From NCBI RefSeq assembly GCF_008017755.1, contig NZ_VRTS01000001.1, positions 310,001 through 374,000 on the forward strand: 64,000 nucleotides of DNA, in the 5' to 3' direction. Shown piece after piece: positions 1-9,875 of the stretch. The DNA comes from Alkalisalibacterium limincola (GTDB lineage: Bacteria; Pseudomonadota; Gammaproteobacteria; Xanthomonadales; Xanthomonadaceae). The translations under genes and the position numbers were made by a program. The notes beneath the pieces were generated by a model. The model saw only the letters and a program-made list of their open reading frames with translations. It was not told where the DNA came from and did no database searches. How positions within the stretch are numbered: the first letter of the stretch is position 1; each line of letters opens with the position of its first letter.

Positions 1-1128
1 GGCCTGCGCGAGGACGATTTCCAGCGTTTGCGGCAGCAGCAGGCCAACGCCATCCGCACCAGCCTGCGGGGCAACAACGACGAGGAACTGGGCAAGGAAG
101 CGCTATACGAGATGGTGTATGGCGCGGGGCATCCCTATGGTCGACTCAGCCTGGGCCATGCGAGCCAAGTGGAGTCACTCACGTTGGCGGACGTCCGCGA
201 CTTCGTCGCCCGGCGCTTCACCAACGGCAACGTCGGCCTGGGCCTGGCCGGGGGTTACGACGCCTCCTTCCGGCAGGCCCTGCTTCGCGACCTGGACCGG
301 CTTCCCGATGGCGGCCCGGGCATGCTCGCCGTACCCACGGTGGACCGGCCCGGCCAACGCGCGGCCCGCATCATCGAGAAGGAAACGCCTGGCGTGGCGG
401 TCTCGTTCGGCTGGCCGATCGAGCTCAAGCGCGGCGATGACGACTGGATCGCCCTGTGGCTGGTGCGCAGCTGGCTTGGAGAGCACCGCAACAGCTCCGG
501 CCGCCTCTACCAGCGCATCCGCGAGGAGCGCGGGATGAACTACGGCAGCTATGCCTACATCGAGTACTTCCCGGGCGGCATGTTCCGCATGCAGCCCGAG
601 CCCGGCTATCCGCGCCGCAACGACCTGTTCCAGGTCTGGCTGCGCCCGTTGCGCGACAACAACGACGCGCTGTTCGCCACCCGCACCGCGCTGTGGGAGC
701 TCGACCGCCTGGTCGATCAAGGCCTGTCGCAGGCGGAGTTCGAGGCCAGCAGGAATTTCCTGCACAAGTTCGTGGCGATCCTGACCTCGACCAGCGCCAC
801 GCGGCTGGGCTACGCCACCGATTCGGAGTGGTACGGCACGCCGGACTTCATCGACTACGTGCGCCGGGGCCTGGAGCGGCTGACGCTGGAGGACGTGAAC
901 GCCGCGATCCGCCGCTACATCCACACCGACGCGGCACAGTTCGTGTTCGTCACCCGCGATGGGGAGGGCCTGGCCGCCGCGCTGGCCGACGACGCGCCTT
1001 CGCCGATCGAGTACAACACCGAAAAGCCCGAGGCCCTCCTGGCCGAGGACGCGGAGATCGCTTCACGGCCGTTCGGCCTGTCCGTTGGCCGGATCGAAGT
1101 GGTCGACGCCGAGCGGGTCTTCGAGTAA
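1..1128 (+). CDS. M16 (insulinase-type) peptidase family protein, C-terminal part
   Basis: The reading frame is open from the first base, so the gene begins before the window and only about 375 C-terminal residues are seen. They fit the C-terminal half of an M16/pitrilysin-like metallopeptidase. There is a segment with EERGMNYGSYAYIEYF, resembling the Arg/Tyr substrate-contact region of M16 C-domains, and a closing helix-rich stretch with repeated E-LT-EDV patterns. The zinc motif HxxEH belongs to the missing N-terminal half, so catalysis cannot be judged. Such proteins are usually periplasmic or secreted. The gene is followed after 9 bp by an unrelated membrane protein on the same strand. 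Confidence 0.8.
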   Translation, partial: GLREDDFQRLRQQQANAIRTSLRGNNDEELGKEALYEMVYGAGHPYGRLSLGHASQVESLTLADVRDFVARRFTNGNVGLGLAGGYDASFRQALLRDLDRLPDGGPGMLAVPTVDRPGQRAARIIEKETPGVAVSFGWPIELKRGDDDWIALWLVRSWLGEHRNSSGRLYQRIREERGMNYGSYAYIEYFPGGMFRMQPEPGYPRRNDLFQVWLRPLRDNNDALFATRTALWELDRLVDQGLSQAEFEASRNFLHKFVAILTSTSATRLGYATDSEWYGTPDFIDYVRRGLERLTLEDVNAAIRRYIHTDAAQFVFVTRDGEGLAAALADDAPSPIEYNTEKPEALLAEDAEIASRPFGLSVGRIEVVDAERVFE

Positions 1129-1137
1129 GCCAGCCGC

Positions 1138-2298
1138 ATGCGTCCAGCCGCACCCCACAGCGAGGAACTCAACGCCATCGAGCGCATGGGGCTGGGCTTC
1201 CTCCGAAGCCGCAGCAACAAGCACCGCGATGCCATGTGCGCGTGGCCTGCCCGTGTCCTCGAGCGGATCAAGCGGATCGAGCGGACCACCCTCGTCCACG
1301 CGGGCCTGTGCGGTGCCGTCGCCGGTGCGCTCATCGGCGCCAGCGAGCTGGTGCTCCATGCCCACTTCGGCGAGGACCGCGGGGGCGAGGACCTGCTTGA
1401 CCAGTGGCCGTTCTGGGCTGCCTATCTGGGTATCGCGCTGGTGGTCAGCGCGGCCGAGATCGCCTATCTGTACTGGCGCGTCCTGCTGGCCGTGGCGCGC
1501 GTGGGCGAGCTCACCGGGCTGCAGCTTGGGCCAGAGGACGCGGAGAAGATGATGGCGCTCGGGCTCTCGCGCGCCGCGCTCGACATCCCCAATCCACGGG
1601 CTCCGATCCACGGCGTCGATCCGTATGCCCGGGTGCCGCGATGGCGACTCGTGCTGCAGGCGATCATGTACCGGGTGAAGGTCAGCGCAACCAGCGTCGT
1701 GCTGCGCATCATCCTGCGCCGCTTGCTGGGGCGCGCGGCGGTGCGCACCGTGCTTCCGTTCGCGGCAATCGCCGTATATGCGGTGTGGAACATGATCGTC
1801 ACCAAGTGGATCCTCGCCAAGGTGCGGCACCGTGCGGCGGGGCCGGTCGCCCTTCGCGACCTGGACGAAATGATCAAGGCGCCGGTCGAGGCGATGGATG
1901 GCCAGGCCCGCCAGCTGGTGGCCGAAGCGGTGGCCGAAAGCATCACCCGCAGCCAGGACGCGCACCCGAACTACGTGCTGTTCCTCGACCAGTTGCTTGA
2001 TCGCCTGGACCTGGATCCCGATGCGATCGAGCAGGACTGGTCGGCCTGGTCCGGGCGCGTCGCCGACCTCGATGAAGCGGCAGGCCAGGTGCTGTTGCGC
2101 ACGGTGACCACGGTGACCGTCCTCGACGGCCGCTCGCGCAGGTCGCAGCGGGAATTCCTGTCGCAGATCGCGGCTGCTCGCGCACGCCGTTTCGACGAAC
2201 AGGCGCTGCGCCGCCTGCGCCGCGCGTTCGACGATGGCCATGGGCTGGACGCGAAGTTGCTGAGCGCCGTGACCCCCAGGACCCGCGAGGTGGCGTGA
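1138..2298 (+). CDS. Predicted inner-membrane protein of unknown function
   Basis: The product has 386 residues and I do not recognise the family with certainty. Three hydrophobic segments are visible: about residues 50-72 (GLCGAVAGALIGASELV), 90-113 (PFWAAYLGIALVVSAAEIAY) and 200-224 (LPFAAIAVYAVWNMIV). A charged helical C-terminal region of about 160 residues follows, with acidic and Arg-rich helices, and probably lies in the cytoplasm. The ATG at 1138 is the first in frame after the peptidase stop and leaves a 9-bp gap, so the two may be co-transcribed. It ends 13 bp before a convergent gene. Nothing in it suggests a catalytic site. A structural or signalling membrane protein is possible, but that is a guess. 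Confidence 0.65.
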   Translation: MRPAAPHSEELNAIERMGLGFLRSRSNKHRDAMCAWPARVLERIKRIERTTLVHAGLCGAVAGALIGASELVLHAHFGEDRGGEDLLDQWPFWAAYLGIALVVSAAEIAYLYWRVLLAVARVGELTGLQLGPEDAEKMMALGLSRAALDIPNPRAPIHGVDPYARVPRWRLVLQAIMYRVKVSATSVVLRIILRRLLGRAAVRTVLPFAAIAVYAVWNMIVTKWILAKVRHRAAGPVALRDLDEMIKAPVEAMDGQARQLVAEAVAESITRSQDAHPNYVLFLDQLLDRLDLDPDAIEQDWSAWSGRVADLDEAAGQVLLRTVTTVTVLDGRSRRSQREFLSQIAAARARRFDEQALRRLRRAFDDGHGLDAKLLSAVTPRTREVA

Positions 2299-2311
2299 GG
2301 GCGCGCGGCGC

Positions 2312-2971
2312 CTAGTCCGCGCCGTGTTGCTTCGCTGCGATGGGGGGGTGGGCGGTGTCGGCACGCGTGGCGACGAAGACGACCCAGTACTCCACGTGGG
2401 GCGATTCACGCAACCTGTGGAATCCCACCCCGATCTCATCCTGGGACTTGAAGAACTCGTGCTCGCCGAGCAGGTGCGAGCGATGCCGGTCGGAGCGCTT
2501 GAAAGCGGCCCAGGCCTCCTCGGGTCCTGCGAACCCGCCCGCTATCGCTTCGACCTGGTTCGCGCCCCCATGCGGGTACTGCCGGGGCAGTGGATAGCCG
2601 GACTGCCGCAGGCGCAGGTTCGGGGCCAGGCCGTTGGTGAAGTGGCTGATGCGGCCTTCCTCGGCCAGCTCGCGGGCCCGCTCCGACGCGATGCGTGACA
2701 GCACCGGGCTGCATCGCAACTCAGGCCGCCGCTGCCCGGGATCGGACGCGATCAGCAGCGCCAGCCGGGTGGCGGGCGCGCTTTCTCCGCAACCGACGGG
2801 CTCTTGGAAACGACTTTCTGCGTTGCGGCCATCGATAGGGTCGTTGTGAGGCACCGACTCCGGCCAATAGGGCCCCGCCCCCGCACTTGTGTAAAGCACG
2901 ATTCCCAACAGCCCCATCCAGGGCAACCGTCGCGGCACGGGCGTCCTCCTCTTGAATGCGCCCTCGACCAT
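2312..2971 (-). CDS. CAP-domain (SCP/PR1-like) secreted protein
   Basis: A 219-residue protein starting at the ATG of 2971. A basic N-region (KRR, RR) and a hydrophobic stretch MGLLGIVLYTSAGAG look like a signal peptide. The rest matches the CAP superfamily: conserved helices with SPVLSRIASERARELAE, the first His in ISHFTN, a segment GGANQVEAIAGGF in place of the usual GENI region, and HRSHLLGEHEFFKSQDEIGVGF carrying the second His. Bacterial CAP proteins are extracytoplasmic and mostly of unknown function, with some proposed cell-wall or protease roles. It is convergent with the membrane protein upstream and divergent from bpt, with 75 bp of shared promoter space. Confidence 0.75.
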   Translation of the reverse strand: MVEGAFKRRTPVPRRLPWMGLLGIVLYTSAGAGPYWPESVPHNDPIDGRNAESRFQEPVGCGESAPATRLALLIASDPGQRRPELRCSPVLSRIASERARELAEEGRISHFTNGLAPNLRLRQSGYPLPRQYPHGGANQVEAIAGGFAGPEEAWAAFKRSDRHRSHLLGEHEFFKSQDEIGVGFHRLRESPHVEYWVVFVATRADTAHPPIAAKQHGAD

Positions 2972-3046
2972 AGTGGATCCGACCAGCCATGCAAACCCGG
3001 GGATGGGCGGTCGTTGCCCACGGCTCGCTTTGGTTAGCATTGGGGC

Positions 3047-3766
3047 ATGACCGCAGCATCGATCCGCCTGTACCAGACCGCCGAACACCCCTGCGGCTAC
3101 TGGCATGACCGGGCCGCCCGCGACCTGGTGCTGGACCCTCGCGACAGCCAGCTGCCCTCGTTGTATGCCGGCGCGCTGGCGATGGGCTTCAGGCGTTCGG
3201 GCGAGCACGTCTACCGCCCCTATTGCGCCCAGTGCAAGGCCTGCATCTCGGTACGCATTCCAGTGGCGCGCTTCAGGCCAAACCGCAGCCAGCGGCGCTG
3301 CCTGCGTCGCAACCAGGACATCGACGTGCGTGTCGTGGCCGCCGAACGCACGACCGAGCATTTCGTGCTCTACCAGCGCTACCTGCAAAGCCGCCATCGC
3401 CACGGTGGCATGGACGAGGCCCGTCCGAGCGACTTCGATGCCTTCCTGAAGTGCGCCTGGAGCCCGACGCGCTTCCTGGAGATGCGCCGCGGGGGCACGT
3501 TGATGGGCGTGGCGGTGACCGACTGCCTGCCCAATGCCCTCTCGGCGGTGTACACGTACTTCGAACCCGATGCGGCGGCACGCAGCCTCGGCAGCTTCGC
3601 GATCCTCAAGCAGATCGAATGGGCCCAGCGCGCAGGCCTCGAGCACCTGTACCTTGGCTACTGGATACAGGATCATCCGAAGATGGACTACAAATCCAGC
3701 TTCCACCCGCTCGAGAAGCTCGAGCGGGGCCGCTGGAGCAACCTGGACACCTCGGACCGGACATGA
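3047..3766 (+). CDS. bpt: Aspartate/glutamate leucyltransferase (Bpt)
   Basis: The 239-residue product attaches leucine from Leu-tRNA to proteins with N-terminal Asp or Glu, marking them for ClpS/ClpAP degradation (N-degron pathway). The family is recognised by the N-terminal [13 protein letters not shown] block, the Cys-rich [18 protein letters not shown] motif near residue 60, and the C-terminal acyltransferase-like part with [17 protein letters not shown]. Length is normal for bacterial Bpt/Ate. The stop codon overlaps the start of the next gene by 4 bp (ATGA), so translation of the two is probably coupled. Confidence 0.93.
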   Translation: MTAASIRLYQTAEHPCGYWHDRAARDLVLDPRDSQLPSLYAGALAMGFRRSGEHVYRPYCAQCKACISVRIPVARFRPNRSQRRCLRRNQDIDVRVVAAERTTEHFVLYQRYLQSRHRHGGMDEARPSDFDAFLKCAWSPTRFLEMRRGGTLMGVAVTDCLPNALSAVYTYFEPDAAARSLGSFAILKQIEWAQRAGLEHLYLGYWIQDHPKMDYKSSFHPLEKLERGRWSNLDTSDRT

Positions 3767-5009
3767 CCAGACCCACCGTGGCGCTGCTCGCGGCGACCCT
3801 GTTCGCCCTGGCGTGCACGCCATCGCCCCCCGGCAGTTCGAATGACACCTCCTCCACGCCCATGACCCCACCGGCCACCGACGCGACGCTGCGCGTGGCG
3901 ACGTTCAACGCCTCGCTGCATGGCGGGGAAGCTGGCGACGTGGCGCGCCAGCTTGCACAGGGCCACGAAAGGGCGCGCAAGGTGGCCGCGATCATCCAGC
4001 ACCTGGCACCGGACATCCTGCTGATCAACGAGTTCGACCACGACGCCGACGGCGAGGCCGCCGACGCCTTCATGCGCGACTACCTCGCCGTTTCCCAGGC
4101 GGGCCAGGTGGCGATCGACTACCCGTATCGCTTCTTCGCCCCGGTCAACACCGGCATGCCCAGCGGCTTCGACCTCGACGGCGACGGACGCACCGATGGA
4201 CCCGGCGACGCGTGGGGCTACGGCACGCACCCGGGCCAGTACGGCATGCTGCTGCTGTCCAGGTACCCGATCGACACCGAGGCGTCACGTACCTTCCAGC
4301 ACCTGCGCTGGAAGGACCTGCCCGGCGCGCTGGAGGTGCAGGACCCCGAAACCGGGGCCCCCTGGTACCCCGCCCCGGCCTGGGAGCAGTTCCCGCTGTC
4401 GTCGAAATCCCATTGGGACGTGGCGTGGACACGCCACTGGGTCGCATCCACCTGCTGGCCGCCCACCCGACCCCCCCTGCCTTCGATGGGCCGGAGGGAC
4501 GCAACCGCCTGCGCAACCACGACGAAATCCGCCTGTGGGCGGAGTACATCGGTTCGGGCGAAGCCGAGTGGCTGGTCGACGATGCCGGCCGCAGCGGTGG
4601 GCTGGGCGAGGACGCGCGGTTCGTCATCGTCGGCGACTACAACGCCGACCCGGTCGATGGCGCCAGCCACGGGCGCGCGATCCTCCAGCTGCTGTCCCAC
4701 CCCCGCGTGCTGGATTACCCACCGCCGCGCAGCGAGGGCGGCGCGCTGGCGGCGCGCGAGCAGGGCGAGGCGAACGAGACCCACCGCGGCGACCCGGCCC
4801 ATGACACCGGCAACTTCGATCCGCGCACCGGCAACCTGCGCGTCGACTACGTGCTGCCTTCGGTCGACTTCGAGGTGATCGACAGCGGCGTGTACTGGCC
4901 GCTGCCGGAGGAGGACGTACTGGGCGCCTCCGAAGCCAGCGACCATCACCTGGTCTGGGTGGACCTCAGGCTGGCGCCTTCGGACGATGACGCGCGGCCA
5001 GCACGCTGA
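3763..5009 (+). CDS. Endonuclease/exonuclease/phosphatase-family lipoprotein (frameshifted)
   Basis: The N-terminus [18 protein letters not shown] has a lipobox ending at Cys18, so a lipoprotein is expected. An EEP fold follows: [13 protein letters not shown], the catalytic Glu in [13 protein letters not shown], and a [13 protein letters not shown] insert that looks like a calcium loop. In the second frame come [13 protein letters not shown], the metal/nucleophile block [12 protein letters not shown], and the terminal [13 protein letters not shown]. The frame changes near 4424. Restoring one G (GTGGCG-GTGGAC) joins the halves into a continuous EEP protein of about 415 residues. The substrate is unknown: nucleic acid, phosphoester or phytase-like. 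It is coupled to bpt by a 4-bp overlap and overlaps hisIE tail-to-tail by 44 bp. Confidence 0.75.
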
Positions 5010-5583
5010 CCAGGTCGTTCCAGCCAAGGCCGCGCGCGCGCAGCAAGACCATCAGGTGGAAGACCAGGTCCGCGCCTTCCCCCAGCACGGCCTCGGCATC
5101 CTGCGCGACCGCCGCCAGGGCCGTTTCCACGCCCTCCTCCCCGACCTTCTGGGCAATGCGGCGCGTGCCCGACTCGAACAGGTGCGTGGTGTAGCTGTCG
5201 ACCGGCCTGTCGGCCTCGCGCCCACGCACCAGGGCGTCGAGCTCGGACATGAACCCCGCAGGTGCCTTGGGAAAGCAACTCACGCGCTTGAGGTGGCACG
5301 TGGGTCCGTGGGGCACCGCCTGCACCAGCAGCGTGTCGCGGTCGCAGTCGGTCTCCAGCGAGACCAGTTCGAGGAAGTCGCCGGAACTCTCACCCTTCAT
5401 CCACAGTGTCTTGCGGCTGCGGCTGTAGAAGCAGACCCGCCCGCTGGACAGTGTCTTGGCGAGGGCGTCGCGGCTCATGTAACCCAGCATCAACACGCGC
5501 TGGTCGCGCGCGTCCTGGACGATCGCCGGGATCAGCCCGGCCTGCTTGTCCCAGGCCAGTCGATCGATCTCATCGGAGTTCAT
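4966..5583 (-). CDS. hisI: Bifunctional phosphoribosyl-AMP cyclohydrolase / phosphoribosyl-ATP pyrophosphatase
   Basis: HisIE, 205 residues, performs steps 2 and 3 of histidine synthesis. The N-terminal cyclohydrolase domain (about 1-115) has [32 protein letters not shown] and the metal-binding [10 protein letters not shown] with HGPTCH and SCF. The C-terminal MazG-like pyrophosphatase domain (about 120-205) carries [13 protein letters not shown] and an [11 protein letters not shown] helix. The ATG at 5583 overlaps the end of hisF by 14 bp. It is the last gene of the his operon, and its end overlaps the convergent nuclease-like gene. Confidence 0.95.
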   Translation of the reverse strand: MNSDEIDRLAWDKQAGLIPAIVQDARDQRVLMLGYMSRDALAKTLSSGRVCFYSRSRKTLWMKGESSGDFLELVSLETDCDRDTLLVQAVPHGPTCHLKRVSCFPKAPAGFMSELDALVRGREADRPVDSYTTHLFESGTRRIAQKVGEEGVETALAAVAQDAEAVLGEGADLVFHLMVLLRARGLGWNDLVSVLAARHRPKAPA

Positions 5584-6349
5584 CACGCACCTCCACGCCC
5601 TGCCCTCGCAGGAACCGCTTGAGTTCGGGGATCCGGATCTCTCCGGAGTGGAAGACACTGGCCGCCAGCGCGGCATCTGCGTCCGCGTCGAGGAACACGT
5701 CGCGGAAGTGCGCCGGCAGGCCGGCGCCGCCCGAGGCAACCAACGGTACCGCACAGCGCTCCCGGACCGCCTGCAGCTGTTGCAGGTCGTAGCCGGAACG
5801 AACCCCATCGGCCCCCATGCAGTTGAGCACGATCTCGCCGGCACCCAGCTGCTGCACTTCCTCGACCCAGTCCAGCGTTCGCCGCGGCATCGCGCGCATG
5901 CGTTCGGGGTCGCCGGTGTAGGCGCGGACGCGCCAGTCGCCGTCCTCGTCACGCAGGCTGTCGATGCCGACGACGACGCACTGCACGCCGAAGGCGTCGG
6001 CCAGTTCGGCGACCAGGGCCGGCCGCTCCAGCGCAGGCGTGTTGACCGAGATCTTGTCCGCGCCGGCATTGAGGATGATTCGCGCATCCGCCACGCTGCG
6101 TATGCCACCAGCGACGCAGAACGGGATGTCGATGATCCGGGCGACGCGTTCCACCCAGGCGGGGTCGACGCTTCGCGCCTGCGGACTGGCGGTGATGTCG
6201 TAGAACACCAGCTCGTCCGCGCCCTCGTCGCGATAGCGCAGCGCCAGCTCCTCGATCGCACCCACCACGACGTGGTCGCGGAAGCGCACCCCCTTGACCA
6301 CCTGTCCGTCGCGCACGTCCAGGCACGGCACCAGCCGGCGGCTCAACAT
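5570..6349 (-). CDS. hisF: Imidazole glycerol phosphate synthase, cyclase subunit
   Basis: HisF (259 residues) closes the imidazole ring from PRFAR and ammonia supplied by HisH, giving IGP and AICAR. The (beta/alpha)8 barrel is clear: the start [20 protein letters not shown] with catalytic Asp11, [39 protein letters not shown] with the second catalytic Asp region, [13 protein letters not shown], and VASGGAG near the end. Length is standard. It overlaps hisA by 7 bp and hisIE by 14 bp, consistent with one polycistronic mRNA. Confidence 0.96.
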   Translation of the reverse strand: MLSRRLVPCLDVRDGQVVKGVRFRDHVVVGAIEELALRYRDEGADELVFYDITASPQARSVDPAWVERVARIIDIPFCVAGGIRSVADARIILNAGADKISVNTPALERPALVAELADAFGVQCVVVGIDSLRDEDGDWRVRAYTGDPERMRAMPRRTLDWVEEVQQLGAGEIVLNCMGADGVRSGYDLQQLQAVRERCAVPLVASGGAGLPAHFRDVFLDADADAALAASVFHSGEIRIPELKRFLRGQGVEVRDELR

Positions 6350-7077
6350 GCCAGTGCCTCTTCAAGACGCAGCCGGCCTTCCAGCAGGGCCTTGCCCAGT
6401 ACGACGCCGCTGCAGCCAGCCTCGCGGGCACCACGCACGTCGTCCAGGTCGCGGACGCCACCCGACGCCTGCAGCGCGAGCCCGGGAACGAGACCAAGCA
6501 GGTGCCGGTAGAGGTCGAGGTTCGGGCCGAGCAGCATCCCGTCGCGGGCGATGTCCGTGCAAAGCAGGTGCTCGAGCCCGGCGTGCGCGTACTCCTGCGC
6601 CAGGTCATCGAGCGTGCGCGTGCTCGCCTCGGTCCAGCCAGCCACCGGCAGCGTCCACTGGCCCGTCTCGTCGCAGCGCGTGTCCAGCGCCACGGTGATG
6701 CGCCCGGACCCGTAGCGGCGAATCCAGCCTTGGACCAGTCCGGGCTCGCGTACGGCCAGGGAACCGATCACGACGCGTTCCGCACCCGCTTCGAGCAGGG
6801 TCACCAGGTCGCGTTCGCCACGCACGCCACCCCCGGTCTGGACCTTCAACCCTGCTTCCGCGCGCAGCCGCGCCAGCAGTGCGGTGAGCGTGTAGCCCCC
6901 CGCCCGGGCCGCGTCCAGGTCGACCAGGTGCAGCCACTCGGCACCGGCCCGGGCATAGGCGGTTGCCTGGGCCAGGGGGTCGTCGCCATAGCGGGTCTCG
7001 CGTTCGTAGTCACCCTGCAGCAGGCGGACCACGGCTCCGCCGCGCACGTCGATGGCGGGAAACACGGTGAATGTCAT
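6343..7077 (-). CDS. hisA: ProFAR isomerase (HisA)
   Basis: The 244-residue barrel enzyme isomerises ProFAR to PRFAR. Diagnostic segments are [19 protein letters not shown] with the catalytic Asp8, [42 protein letters not shown] with a phosphate-binding loop, and [17 protein letters not shown] with the second catalytic Asp. It is a paralogue of the adjacent hisF barrel. The start at 7077 overlaps the hisH stop as ATGA, typical of translational coupling within this operon. Confidence 0.96.
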   Translation of the reverse strand: MTFTVFPAIDVRGGAVVRLLQGDYERETRYGDDPLAQATAYARAGAEWLHLVDLDAARAGGYTLTALLARLRAEAGLKVQTGGGVRGERDLVTLLEAGAERVVIGSLAVREPGLVQGWIRRYGSGRITVALDTRCDETGQWTLPVAGWTEASTRTLDDLAQEYAHAGLEHLLCTDIARDGMLLGPNLDLYRHLLGLVPGLALQASGGVRDLDDVRGAREAGCSGVVLGKALLEGRLRLEEALAC

Positions 7078-7672
7078 TGGCGGTGGCCCCTGAGGAAGTT
7101 TTCCAGGATGCGCGCACCGGTACTGGCCGAGCGCTCGGGATGGAACTGCGCGCCGGCCACGCTGCCGCGCTGGACCATGGCCGCGAACGGCTGTCCATGG
7201 GTGGTCGCGGCGATGCAGTCGCCGGTGACGGGCGCGGCGTAGCTGTGCACGAAGTAGGCCTGGGCACCGTCGCGCAGGCCCGCAAGCAGCGGCGACGGGC
7301 CACGGTGCGAAAGCCGGTTCCAGCCCATGTGCGGCACGCGCACGCCCGGCGCCGGGGCCAGGCGCCGCACCACGCCGGGGAGCAGGCCGAGGCAGGCGAC
7401 ATCGCCCTCCTCGGAGCCTTCGAACAGGAGCTGCATGCCCAGGCAGATGCCCAGCAGCGGCCGGTCCAGGGCGCGAAGCACGTCGACCAGCCCGTGACCG
7501 GCCAGCGTGCGCATCGCCGCGGCGGCCGCGCCGACGCCGGGCAGCACCACCCGGTCCGCGCGCCGGATCGTGTCCGGGTCGCGGTCAGCCGGGCTTCCAC
7601 CCCGAGGCGCTCGAAGGCGTAGCAGACCGATCCGATGTTGGCGCCTCCGGAGTCCACGACCGCCACTCGCAT
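7074..7672 (-). CDS. hisH: Imidazole glycerol phosphate synthase, glutamine amidotransferase subunit (frameshifted)
   Basis: HisH supplies ammonia from glutamine to HisF. The N-terminus [20 protein letters not shown] starts at the ATG of 7672, sharing one base with the hisB stop. After about 31 residues the frame changes near 7580. The rest, in the next frame, holds the class I amidotransferase oxyanion region and nucleophile [26 protein letters not shown], and the catalytic His-Glu in [10 protein letters not shown]. Adding one base (GCG-GAC) restores [18 protein letters not shown] and a normal 199-residue enzyme. HisH is needed for histidine prototrophy and all other operon genes are intact, so I take the break to be a sequence error. 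Confidence 0.88.
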
Positions 7673-8778
7673 CACAGCACGCCCTTGGTGCTGGGCAGGT
7701 CGGTACCTGCGCGCGCCAGCGCCTGCCGCAGCGCCCGCGCGGTGGCCTTGAAGCAGGCCTCGACCATGTGGTGCGCATTTTCCCCACGCACCTGCAGGTG
7801 CAGGTTGAGACCCGCGGTCTCGCACAGCGAGCGGAAGAAATGCGGCACCAGCTCGGTGGGCAGTCCGCCGACCTGCTCGCGCGGGAAGCTGCCCTCGAAG
7901 ACAAAGTACGGACGACCGGAGAGATCCACGGCGGCGCTGGCCAGTGTCTCGTCCATCGGCAGTACGAAGCGCGCCGCCAGCTCGCGACTGTCGTGGTCGC
8001 TGGCGGCCGAGCCGTACCGGCCGATGCCGCGCTTGTCGCCCAGCGCGCTGCGCAGCGCCTGCCCCAGCGCCAGCGCGGTGTCCTCCACCGTATGGTGCTC
8101 GTCGATGTGCAGGTCGCCCTCGCAGTGCACCTTCAGCGCGAAGCCGCCGTGCTTGCCCAACTGTTCGAGCATGTGGTCGAAGAACCCCAGGCCGGTCCGC
8201 GCCTCCGGCTCGGCCACCTGGTCGAGGTCGATCGAGATGCGCAGCCGGGTTTCCCGGGTCGTGCGCTCCACGCTGGCACGCCGCCCACCACCCAGCAGCT
8301 CGGCAACGATGCCTTCCCAGGTCCACGGCCCCGGCGCAAGCTGGAACCCCCGGCAGCCCAGGTTCTCGGCCAGCTGCAGGTCGGTCGGCCGGTCACCGAT
8401 CACCGCCGAACCGGCCAGGTCGATGCTGCGGTCGCGCAGGTAATGAAGCAGCAGGCCGACATTGGGCTTGCGGGTCGGCTTGGCCTCGTGCTCGAAGCTT
8501 TCGTCGACCAGCACCTCGCGGAAGCGGATGCCCTGCGATTCCAGCACCTGCATCATCAGCTGGTGAGGGCCCTCGAAGGCCTCGCGCGGGAAGCTGTCGG
8601 TGCCCAGGCCATCCTGGTTGGTCACCATGACCAGCTCGAAGCCGGCCGCGCACAGCGCCCGCAGCGCGGGGATGACGCCCGCCACGAAGCGCAGCTTGGC
8701 GTAGCTGTCGATCTGGAAGTCGGCCGGTTCTTCTATCAGGGTTCCGTCACGATCGACGAAAAGGATGCGTTGGCTCAC
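7672..8778 (-). CDS. hisB: Bifunctional histidinol-phosphatase / imidazoleglycerol-phosphate dehydratase
   Basis: The 368-residue fusion is the enterobacterial/Xanthomonas type. Residues 1 to about 165 are a HAD phosphatase with the nucleophile motif [25 protein letters not shown] and [15 protein letters not shown]. Residues about 170-368 are the dehydratase, with manganese-binding histidines in [40 protein letters not shown] and [13 protein letters not shown]. It therefore acts twice in the pathway, before and after HisC. The start overlaps the hisC stop by 4 bp. Confidence 0.96.
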   Translation of the reverse strand: MSQRILFVDRDGTLIEEPADFQIDSYAKLRFVAGVIPALRALCAAGFELVMVTNQDGLGTDSFPREAFEGPHQLMMQVLESQGIRFREVLVDESFEHEAKPTRKPNVGLLLHYLRDRSIDLAGSAVIGDRPTDLQLAENLGCRGFQLAPGPWTWEGIVAELLGGGRRASVERTTRETRLRISIDLDQVAEPEARTGLGFFDHMLEQLGKHGGFALKVHCEGDLHIDEHHTVEDTALALGQALRSALGDKRGIGRYGSAASDHDSRELAARFVLPMDETLASAAVDLSGRPYFVFEGSFPREQVGGLPTELVPHFFRSLCETAGLNLHLQVRGENAHHMVEACFKATARALRQALARAGTDLPSTKGVL

Positions 8779-9875
8779 TTGGAAACCTCCCCGGTCGCCT
8801 CAAGTGCGGCCAGCAAGGCCGCGTTGTCCCGTGTGCTGCCAATGCTGATGCGCAAGGCGTCGTCCAGTCCCGGCGCCGAGCGCATGTCGCGCACCACGAC
8901 GCCGTGCTCCAGCAGGCCGCGATACACGCCCTGGGCATCCTCGAAACGCACCAGCAGGAAATTGCCCTGCGAGGGATAGACCCGGCGCACGCGGTCCAGG
9001 CCCTGCAGCGCGTTGTACAGCCGCTCGCGTTCGGCGATCGTTTCCGCCACGCGCTCACGGGTGCGTGCCAGCATCTTCGGTGCCAGCGCCGCCAGCGCCA
9101 GGTCCACGCAGGGCGATGGCAGCGGATACGGGGCCTGGCAGTTGCGCAGCAGTTCGATCAGGCGCTCGTCGGCCACCAGGCAGCCGACGCGGGCGCCCGC
9201 CAGGGCGTGGGCCTTGGAGAGCGTGCGCAGCACCGCCACGTTGGGCAGCGAGTCGATGAGGCCTACCGCGGAGGAAACCGAGGCGTACTCGCCATAGGCC
9301 TCGTCGACGACGACGATCGCGTGGCCCTCGAGCCGGCGTGCCAGCGCGGCGATCGCATCCACGTCGAGCGACTGGCCCGTCGGGTTGGCCGGTGAACACA
9401 GGAACACCAGCTTCGCGCGCTGCCCCAGTGCCGCCTCCGCCATGGCCGCCATGTCGGTGGTGAAGCCGTTGCCGTCCTCGAGCAGGGGCACCTCGACCAG
9501 GGGCGCGCCCTGCAGGCGCGCGCAAACCGCGTACATCCCGAATACCGGTGGCGCGCAAGCCACTGCGTCGATGCCGGGGCGGCACAGCGCGCGCACCAGC
9601 AGGTCGATCGCTTCGTCGCTGCCGCGTCCGACCAGGACCTGTTCCTGGCGCGCGCCGTACAGCTCGGCCAGGGCCTTCCGGAGTTGCGGTGGCTGCGGAT
9701 CGGGATAGCGATGGGCTCCGTAGCGGCCATCGGCTGCGTTCGCCGACGGCGACTCGTTGGCGTTGAGCCATACCGCGCCGGCGACTCCGCTGCGTCGAGC
9801 AGAGGAATAGCCGGCGAACGACTGCAGGTCCTCGCGCACCAGTTCCAGTGGCGACGGGCGGATTTCCGTGCTCAT
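8775..9875 (-). CDS. hisC: Histidinol-phosphate aminotransferase
   Basis: A 366-residue class II PLP aminotransferase that converts imidazole acetol phosphate to histidinol phosphate using glutamate. Seen in order: [10 protein letters not shown] near residue 40, [39 protein letters not shown], and the PLP-lysine segment [17 protein letters not shown] around residue 225. The ATG at 9875 overlaps the hisD stop as ATGA. Several longer in-frame extensions upstream are antisense noise over hisD; the ATG start is the one that resembles HisC N-termini ([20 protein letters not shown]). Confidence 0.96.
   Translation of the reverse strand: MSTEIRPSPLELVREDLQSFAGYSSARRSGVAGAVWLNANESPSANAADGRYGAHRYPDPQPPQLRKALAELYGARQEQVLVGRGSDEAIDLLVRALCRPGIDAVACAPPVFGMYAVCARLQGAPLVEVPLLEDGNGFTTDMAAMAEAALGQRAKLVFLCSPANPTGQSLDVDAIAALARRLEGHAIVVVDEAYGEYASVSSAVGLIDSLPNVAVLRTLSKAHALAGARVGCLVADERLIELLRNCQAPYPLPSPCVDLALAALAPKMLARTRERVAETIAERERLYNALQGLDRVRRVYPSQGNFLLVRFEDAQGVYRGLLEHGVVVRDMRSAPGLDDALRISIGSTRDNAALLAALEATGEVSK

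Noticed and set aside
7074-7672. hisH as a true pseudogene
   Set aside because: All active-site residues are kept in two adjacent frames, and one added base repairs it inside an otherwise intact his operon.
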